The notes beneath the pieces were generated by a model, which was given only the letters and a program-made list of their open reading frames with translations, did no database searches and was not told where the DNA came from. Both the position numbers and the translations under genes were made by a program. From assembly GCA_016929135.1 (NCBI GenBank), contig JAFGJK010000136.1:1-57347 (forward strand): 57,347 nt of DNA, in the 5' to 3' direction. Below are positions 51,968 through 57,347 of the stretch, piece by piece. The DNA comes from Spirochaetota bacterium (lineage in GTDB: Bacteria > Spirochaetota > UBA4802 > UBA5550). Position 1 is the stretch's first letter. The number at the start of each line of letters is the position of its first letter.

Positions 51968-53833
51968 TTGAAATTCACACACAGCACCATCAGTGATGCG
52001 GATGTTCGGAAGATCAGTGAACTCAACAATCCTTATGTCGAACAGGTACTTGAGGAATATATCAATATGTGCGCCCCCGATCGGGTTATCGTGGTGTCAG
52101 ACAGCAGGGAGGACATCACCATGGTCCGCGAGATGGCGCAGAAAAACGGAGAGGAGAGCAAACTTGCCATCGAGGGGCACACAGTACACTTCGACGGCAT
52201 CTACGATCTGGCCAGGGATACCACGAATACCAGGATACTGGTGACCCCCGACATGAAGAAGATGAGCAAGGTCATCAGGACCATCGACAAGAGAGAGGGC
52301 CTGGAAGAGGTCTTCGGGATCATGAAGGGGATCATGAAGGGGAAGACGGCTCTCGTGCGGTTCTTCTGCCTCGGCCCGATCAACTCCCGTTTCTCTCTCC
52401 CCTCGCTCCAGATCACCGATTCTACCTATGTGGCGCACAGCGAGGACCTGCTCTACCGGTCAGGCTACGAGGAGTTCAGGCGCCTCAAGGGATCGAAGAA
52501 TTTCTTCTACTTCGTGCATTCCGCCGGCGAGCTGGATGAGCGCGGCAGCAGCAGGAACACAGCGAAGCGCCGCATGTACATCGATGTCGCCGAGGGGCGC
52601 GTCTTCACCATGAACAACCAGTATGCGGGGAACAGCCTGGGGCTCAAGAAGCTGGCGCTGCGGCTGGCCATCTACAAGGCGAACAATGAGGACTGGCTCG
52701 CGGAGCATATGTTCGTCATGGGGGTCCGCCCCGAGGGGAAGAACAGGACCACCTATTTCACCGGCGCCTATCCCAGTGCCTGCGGGAAGACCTCGACGGC
52801 CATGGTGCCGGGGCAGCTGATATTGGGGGACGATATCGCGTATCTCCGAAGGGGGAAGGGCGGGGAGGTGCGCGCCGTCAACGTGGAGCAGGGGATCTTC
52901 GGCATCATAGAGGACGTCAATCCGGTGGATGATCCCGTTATATACACGACCCTCACCACGCCGAGGGAGCTGATATTCTCGAACGTGCTGATCAAGGAGA
53001 AGAAGCCCTACTGGCTCGGTATGGGAATGGAGCTTCCAAAGGAGGGCTTCAACTACTCCGGGGATTGGAAGGAGGGCGATACAGACAAGGAGGGGAATCC
53101 GATACTCCCGGCGCACAAGAACGCGCGCTACACGGTGCGGATCTCCGAGCTGGAGAACGCGGATCCGAAGCTCCACGAACCAGAGGGCGTAGAGGTTCGC
53201 GCCGTCATCTACGGCGGCAGGGACTCCGACACCTCTGTGCCGGTTTACGAGGCCTTCGAATGGACGCACGGGGTGTTCATGGGGGCCTCCGTGGAATCCG
53301 AGACCACCGCGGCGACAATCGGGAAGGCGGGGGTGCGCACCTTCAACCCCATGGCGAATATCGACTTTCTGGTGGTACCGCTGGGGAAATATATCGAGAA
53401 CCACCTGAAATTCGGCAAATCCCTCAAGGAACAGCCGAGGGTGTACGCCACAAACTACTTCCTCAAGGAGGAGGGAAAATTCCTTAACGAGAAGGTGGAC
53501 AAGAAGGTCTGGCTGCTGTGGATGGAGGGGCGCGTGCACGGTGAGTACGGCGCAATCGAGACCCCCATCGGCTTTATACCGAAGTTCGAGGACGTGCGAG
53601 ATCTTTTCCAAAAGGTCTTCAACCGCGAATATTCACGGGAACTCTATGACCGGCTCTTCTCCATAAGGATCGATAAATTCCTGGAGAAGCTGGACAGGAT
53701 CGAGGGGGAATACAGCGGTGAGGCGGACCTCCCCGCGGAGTTCACCGGTTGTATGAAGAAGATCCGCCAAAATCTCCTTGATGCCAGGGGAAAATACGGG
53801 AAGGACGTGGTGTCCCCCGGCGAGTTTGTGTAG
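51968..53833 (+). CDS. pckG: Phosphoenolpyruvate carboxykinase (GTP)
   Basis: A 621-residue enzyme making PEP from oxaloacetate and GTP in gluconeogenesis. It has the GTP-type features: RFFCLGP, the P-loop-like YPSACGKTSTAMV near 269-281, GDDIAYLR metal site, PGTP-PEPCK tail motif FNPMANIDF and others. Length is typical. The start is TTG 51968 with GGAGG seven bases upstream; no in-frame ATG precedes the conserved region. Together with acs it indicates growth on two-carbon or lipid substrates. Confidence 0.97.
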   Translation: MKFTHSTISDADVRKISELNNPYVEQVLEEYINMCAPDRVIVVSDSREDITMVREMAQKNGEESKLAIEGHTVHFDGIYDLARDTTNTRILVTPDMKKMSKVIRTIDKREGLEEVFGIMKGIMKGKTALVRFFCLGPINSRFSLPSLQITDSTYVAHSEDLLYRSGYEEFRRLKGSKNFFYFVHSAGELDERGSSRNTAKRRMYIDVAEGRVFTMNNQYAGNSLGLKKLALRLAIYKANNEDWLAEHMFVMGVRPEGKNRTTYFTGAYPSACGKTSTAMVPGQLILGDDIAYLRRGKGGEVRAVNVEQGIFGIIEDVNPVDDPVIYTTLTTPRELIFSNVLIKEKKPYWLGMGMELPKEGFNYSGDWKEGDTDKEGNPILPAHKNARYTVRISELENADPKLHEPEGVEVRAVIYGGRDSDTSVPVYEAFEWTHGVFMGASVESETTAATIGKAGVRTFNPMANIDFLVVPLGKYIENHLKFGKSLKEQPRVYATNYFLKEEGKFLNEKVDKKVWLLWMEGRVHGEYGAIETPIGFIPKFEDVRDLFQKVFNREYSRELYDRLFSIRIDKFLEKLDRIEGEYSGEADLPAEFTGCMKKIRQNLLDARGKYGKDVVSPGEFV

Positions 53834-53840
53834 AAAGGGA

Positions 53841-53866
53841 GCGCCCTCCCCTTCGGGGAAGGGCGC
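53841..53866. terminator. Strong hairpin between pckG and a convergent gene
   Basis: GCGCCCT...AGGGCGC arms enclose a C-rich/G-rich inner stem with loop TTCG. There is no T-run on either side, so it is a possible bidirectional but imperfect terminator 8 bases after the pckG stop. Confidence 0.55.
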
Positions 53867-53913
53867 CGGGGGATCATTCAAACGTCAGTGACGAGCAGAG
53901 TGGTTGCTCTGAA

Positions 53914-54225
53914 TCAATAGCCCGCCCAGTCGACGGTGTTCTTGTTCCTGGCCTGCGATTTTTCGATCGTCTCCTTCCAGAAGGTGCCGATCCTCGCCAT
54001 CAGCAGGTTGCAGTTGGTGAGGATCGCGCCGGGGAAATTCACGCCGATCAGCGTCGCATTGGAGAAGTTTGCGTTGGTGAGGTTCGCGTTGCTCAGGTCG
54101 GCCTTCTCCAGGTTTCTGTCCCCCACCCCCTTCGACTTTGCCAGATCACCCTGGTTGAAGGAGTGTACGCTCTGGAAGGCCACGGCGGGGAGACCGGCAA
54201 TAACGATGAAAGAGACTTTTTTCAT
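53914..54225 (-). CDS. Secreted pentapeptide-repeat protein
   Basis: A 103-residue protein with a signal peptide (MKKVSFIVIAGLPAVAFQ). Residues about 37-75 are pentapeptide repeats of the A(D/N)LxX form (ADLSN, ANLTN, ANFSN, ATLIG, VNFPG, AILTN), forming a right-handed quadrilateral helix. ATG 54225 is preferred to 54282 because GGAGG lies 9 bases upstream. No interaction partner is suggested. Confidence 0.8.
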   Translation of the reverse strand: MKKVSFIVIAGLPAVAFQSVHSFNQGDLAKSKGVGDRNLEKADLSNANLTNANFSNATLIGVNFPGAILTNCNLLMARIGTFWKETIEKSQARNKNTVDWAGY

Positions 54226-54396
54226 TGATGTAAACCTCCGGAAAAAATGATTTGGAAGGAACAATGCTCCATAACGAAGCAATTGTCAGTATTGGATTTC
54301 GGCCAACGGAGGTTTTTTGGCGTCGTGGACGGGTAAAATTGTCCAAAAGCAAATTTGAGATATTGTAATTCAAAATTCCCCGCGCGTTCGGAGCGG

Positions 54397-56574
54397 TTAT
54401 CGAAATATGAAATCGAAAAAGTTCAGGATGATGCGCAGTACCTGGTGCGACTCCTTGCCGCGCACGATGCCGTGGCGCTTCGTGAATATCTTCACCAGCT
54501 CCTTCTCCTCGGTTCCGACACGCTCGAAGATCTCGGCAGCGCTTGAGGGGTTCACCACCGGATCCTCGGAGCCCTGAACGATCAGCGTCGGAATTGAGAT
54601 GTGCTTCAGGTTCTCCTCCACAACCCGCATGAGCTTCGCCAGCTCGTTGACCCCGCTCACCGGGTTCCTGAAGTAGTTTATATGGGGGTTCTCCGGATTG
54701 TTCTCGACGAATTCCATCTTCCCCTTCTTGATGTTCATCTTCGCCAGCAGGGTGTTCCAGAACACCACCGCCGAGGAGAATCGCGATGCGATATTCTGGA
54801 GCCGCAGCGGCGCGTTTATGGATATGACGCCACAATACTGCTTCTCGCCCCGCGAGGCCTGCAGCAGCGCCAGACCGGCGCCGGTGGAAAACCCTATGAT
54901 GGCGAAGCGCCTGACGCTGTTCTTCATGACGATGTAGGCGCGGCTCACGGAATCGTACCATTTCTCCCAGCGTATGCCGGCGAGGTCTTCCGGCGAGGTG
55001 CCGTGGCCGCGGAGCCGGCAGAGATAGACGCTGTAGCCGCTGCGGTGGAGGCTCTCCGCGATTTCACGCATCTCCTCGGGCGCCGCCATGTATCCGTGGA
55101 CCAGTAGTACGCCCCTCCTGCGGAAAAGGCGGCGCCGGAACTCCGGCCTGCCGATGCGCTCCGGCTTGGTCTCGCCGGTGATGAAATTGTTTGTGTAATC
55201 CTCCTCGAAGAGGCGGCGGTCCAGCTGTATGAAATGATTCCGTATACGGCGGCGGATCGTGAAGGGGAGGGGGAGCATCAGCCGGTCGAGGGTCCGCACT
55301 ACCTCGGTGAGGGGCTCGATCTCGTTCTTCAGCACCTCGATGATGTTCATCTTGCGGATCAGGTGGAACTGGTACGGCATCCGCATTTTTTCCTTGTTCT
55401 TTACGATGATTCCGTTCTTTCTGCTGATGAGCCGCTCGGAGATCGCCGTTTCGATGAAGCTGTTGTACTTGTCGTGACCGTCATCGGTAAGCAGGTAGTA
55501 CTGCTTCCTGTCGATGCTGGTGTGGTAGTTCGCCAGTCCCAGGGTCCGTATCCGTTCGATCGCCAGGAAGGCGCGGTTCTTGAAATCGATTTCGGGAATC
55601 CTGTCCCTGGGGATCATGGAGAGGATGTAGGAGAAGATGTGGTCATGGTTCACCGTGGTCATCCTGTAGATGGAGTCCATGTAGCGGAAGGTGAGGGCGA
55701 CGTCGATCTTCCTGAAGGGCCGGTCGTGCCTGATCTCATCGCTGTCGATATAACTCTTCGGTGATTCCACCGCGCGGCGAAGCCTGCGGTGCTCCCTGAA
55801 GTACTCCGCCATGCAGATGGGGGTGCCGAAATTTATGTCGATGTCCACGCCGTCGATCACCATCGTCCCCTCCACCTCGATCTCCTCCTCGAAGCGGTCC
55901 GATACGGGCCCCATGAAGCGGTCCACGAGACGCTTGATGGCGTTGTTCCTGGCACGCACCGGATAGTAGGTGATGTTCACCGGAACGATGTTCGTATCAT
56001 GCCCGATGATCGTCTCGATGTCCCCGGCCTCGAATCCGAAATACTCACTGAAGCGGGCGATGCCATCCACGTCGCCCCGCTCGTGCATCCTCCGTATCTT
56101 CTCGCGGTAGAGCTGGGACTGCAGGGCGATGATAGCGGACCCACGGTGCGGCGGCCTCCTGATGCCCATGTTGTAGATCCAGTATTTCCCCTTTTCGATG
56201 ATCTTCTTGTCCTTCACCATCTGCCCCTCGGGGAAGATGATGGCGTGGTACTGGCCGGTGAGCAGCGCCCTGATGAAGATCTTGTCCCGGTCCGGGTCCT
56301 TCGTGGAGACCGCGCCGACCCTTTCCATGAATCGCCCGAAGCGGCCGCTGAAGAATGAGTGATGGGCCAGGGAGATGGCGTACCTGCCGGTATACTTGTC
56401 GATAAGGTACGGAAGAAAGGTGGTCTCCAGACGGGTGAAGTGGTTCACCACGAAGAGCGACGGCTGGGAGGGGATGTTTTCCAGCCCGTGCGGCCGGATC
56501 TTCGCCTCCGAGGCTCTGAAAAGGGCGTCCATGCCGATCGAGAGGGTCTTCAGCAACAGCCTCGAAAGCTCCAT
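54397..56574 (-). CDS. PlsC-like acyltransferase fused to an alpha/beta hydrolase
   Basis: A 725-residue protein. Residues 1-200 are a glycerol-3-phosphate/lysophosphatidate acyltransferase domain: motif I VNHFTRLE (H45-x4-E50; classic is HxxxxD) and motif III FPEGQ (114-118). A central region of about 280 residues has no recognised domain. Residues about 480-725 are an alpha/beta hydrolase: VLLVHGYMAAPEE, nucleophile GFSTGAG near 558, GSEDPVVN and a final His near the end (FTKRHGIV or SHQV). AAGGAGG precedes ATG 56574. A lipid remodelling enzyme that both adds and removes acyl groups is the simplest idea. Confidence 0.82.
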   Translation of the reverse strand: MELSRLLLKTLSIGMDALFRASEAKIRPHGLENIPSQPSLFVVNHFTRLETTFLPYLIDKYTGRYAISLAHHSFFSGRFGRFMERVGAVSTKDPDRDKIFIRALLTGQYHAIIFPEGQMVKDKKIIEKGKYWIYNMGIRRPPHRGSAIIALQSQLYREKIRRMHERGDVDGIARFSEYFGFEAGDIETIIGHDTNIVPVNITYYPVRARNNAIKRLVDRFMGPVSDRFEEEIEVEGTMVIDGVDIDINFGTPICMAEYFREHRRLRRAVESPKSYIDSDEIRHDRPFRKIDVALTFRYMDSIYRMTTVNHDHIFSYILSMIPRDRIPEIDFKNRAFLAIERIRTLGLANYHTSIDRKQYYLLTDDGHDKYNSFIETAISERLISRKNGIIVKNKEKMRMPYQFHLIRKMNIIEVLKNEIEPLTEVVRTLDRLMLPLPFTIRRRIRNHFIQLDRRLFEEDYTNNFITGETKPERIGRPEFRRRLFRRRGVLLVHGYMAAPEEMREIAESLHRSGYSVYLCRLRGHGTSPEDLAGIRWEKWYDSVSRAYIVMKNSVRRFAIIGFSTGAGLALLQASRGEKQYCGVISINAPLRLQNIASRFSSAVVFWNTLLAKMNIKKGKMEFVENNPENPHINYFRNPVSGVNELAKLMRVVEENLKHISIPTLIVQGSEDPVVNPSSAAEIFERVGTEEKELVKIFTKRHGIVRGKESHQVLRIILNFFDFIFR

Positions 56575-56584
56575 GGTTCCTCCT

Positions 56585-57007
56585 TCAGTATCTCCGTTCC
56601 CGGTAATCCCGCAGGATCTGGGCGTGATCGAAGGCCATCTCCTCCGGCGGGCCGTCGGGGGGAAAGATTCTCGCCTCGGAGGCGTCGTCGGCGCCCCGGG
56701 GGGTGCCGGAGGCACGGGCGATGAACACCGTGGACACGGTGTGCTGCCGGGGATCGCGTGAGGGATCGGAGTAGGTGTGGAACTGCCGCAGGAGCTCCAC
56801 CTCGAGCGATGTCTCCTCGCGCGCCTCCCGCACCGCCGCACGCTCCAGGGGCTCTCCGTAGTCGACGAAACCGCCGGGGAGGGCCCAACCGTATGGAGGG
56901 TTTTTCCTTTTTATCAGGACGATGCCGTGCCCTCCGGTCATGCCGGGATTGTCGATTTCGATTATGATGTCGACGGTGGGAACGGGATTTTTGTATTCTT
57001 TTGCCAA
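56585..57007 (-). CDS. NUDIX hydrolase
   Basis: A 140-residue pyrophosphohydrolase with the full Nudix box from GGFVDYGE through REAREETSL (G-x5-E-x7-R-E-x2-E-E-T-x-L). The opening [16 protein letters not shown] matches ADP-ribose pyrophosphatase-like members. The start at TTG 57007 has GGGGGTG six bases upstream; an earlier TTG at 57052 adds fifteen residues. It ends 10 bases upstream of the acyltransferase fusion start and may be cotranscribed. Confidence 0.88.
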   Translation of the reverse strand: MAKEYKNPVPTVDIIIEIDNPGMTGGHGIVLIKRKNPPYGWALPGGFVDYGEPLERAAVREAREETSLEVELLRQFHTYSDPSRDPRQHTVSTVFIARASGTPRGADDASEARIFPPDGPPEEMAFDHAQILRDYRERRY

Positions 57008-57347
57008 CGCATCACCCCCGTTGACTGTGACCGATCCGAGGTGAATTTTCAAGCAAAATATTATGGTGCCAGGGGGGCGGATGGGGCCCTCGAATGCCGG
57101 GGGGCTTTTTTCTCACCTTGCGCAATGTGGGCGAAGGGTGCGAGGAGGGGGTGTTACGAACCCCCTCCTCGAGACGAGCACGTTTGCGCCGTCGTGGCGC
57201 GCGCTCCCGGGCCGCCGTCCTGGCGGCTCCACCACCCCCGCTCCCAGCAAGCGCTTTTTCGGACATCCTTATATATTACATTGAATATGGAAGGGGTATT
57301 GATTTTGGAGAATATTGATAGTGGGGAGAGCTAAGGACGTCCCGTCA
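57008..57347. other. Right-end intergenic stretch
   Basis: The last 340 bases are mostly GC-rich without a supported gene; short ORFs here are chance. It includes the 12-base-arm inverted repeat at 57141-57171 and an AT-rich TATATT patch near 57270 that could be a promoter for a gene beyond the window. Confidence 0.45.
57141..57171. repeat. Perfect 12-base inverted repeat
   Basis: CGAGGAGGGGGT (57141-57152) and ACCCCCTCCTCG (57160-57171) are perfect arms with a 7-base loop (GTTACGA). As RNA it is a very stable hairpin. No T-run follows on either strand. It may be a terminator, a REP-like element or a protein site. Confidence 0.7.

Noticed and set aside
53841..53866. Classic rho-independent terminator for pckG
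   Set aside because: The stem is strong, but neither side has a T-run, so it is listed only as a possible terminator.
1..57347. CRISPR arrays, tRNA or rRNA genes, insertion sequences and integrases
   Set aside because: No spaced direct repeats, cloverleaf-like elements, transposase motifs or rRNA segments were seen on either strand by eye; a dedicated scan was not possible.

Overview
The window is 57 kb of GC-rich, densely coded bacterial chromosome. It most likely comes from an uncultivated or little-studied spirochaete-like diderm. The best clue is the operon rpsP-khpA-rimM-trmD-rplS-rnhB, which continues into a FliK-like gene, a stand-alone FlhB C-terminal domain, an HD-GYP relative and yraN (19365 down to 13616). 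A PASTA-protein/rpe pair sits beside it. Outer-membrane FadL and TolC homologues show that the cell has two membranes. The taxonomic call is inference from gene order and would need a ribosomal-protein tree.

Layout. (1) 1-422: 5' part of a GlcD-type FAD oxidase, divergent from the next block. (2) 963-9416: a TetR regulator followed by a same-strand lipid/sterol-type acyl-CoA cluster: SCP2 carrier, two tandem DUF2148 Fe-S proteins, acyl-CoA ligase, acyl-CoA dehydrogenase, SCPx-type thiolase, SDR and an epimerase/3beta-HSD-like protein. (3) 9440-13603: small secreted and membrane proteins, an APC permease, and a glutaredoxin gene broken by an in-frame TGA that reads as selenocysteine (9899-10237). 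(4) 13616-21180: the ribosomal/tRNA-modification operon and the PASTA/rpe pair. (5) 21584-28036: YhaO/YhaN-like (SbcD/Rad50-like) pair with a TPR gene, then a metallo-beta-lactamase protein with two cNMP domains. (6) 28390-35128: a secreted EEP-family hydrolase, then a more AT-rich island with a second TetR, esterase, ATC-hydrolase/transglutaminase-like fusion, EFR1 flavodoxin-ferredoxin and a second ATC-hydrolase-like protein. (7) 35408-38873: small genes, a CsgG-like lipoprotein and an ADP-forming acyl-CoA synthetase alpha-type protein. (8) 45341-38954: TetR-TolC-MFP-RND-PII-like efflux operon. (9) 45631-57007: acetyl-CoA synthetase, a stand-alone IMP cyclohydrolase domain, HD hydrolase, DedA, FadL, GTP-PEPCK, a pentapeptide-repeat protein, an acyltransferase-alpha/beta hydrolase fusion and a NUDIX hydrolase.

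How it fits together. FadL, the acyl-CoA cluster, acs, the ADP-forming synthetase and pckG together suggest growth on exogenous lipids or organic acids: uptake, activation, beta-oxidation-like cleavage, acetyl-CoA handling and gluconeogenesis. Three TetR proteins each lie next to plausible operators.

The clearest unexpected signal is the glutaredoxin. Its CxxC motif is written UGA-Pro-His-Cys, with a hairpin 15 nt after the UGA whose loop contains GU, as expected for a bacterial SECIS element, and it has its own promoter. The most system-like unknown is the TetR-controlled island 30150-35128, where two nearly matching operators flank the regulator gene. No tRNA, rRNA, CRISPR array, insertion sequence or integrase was seen.
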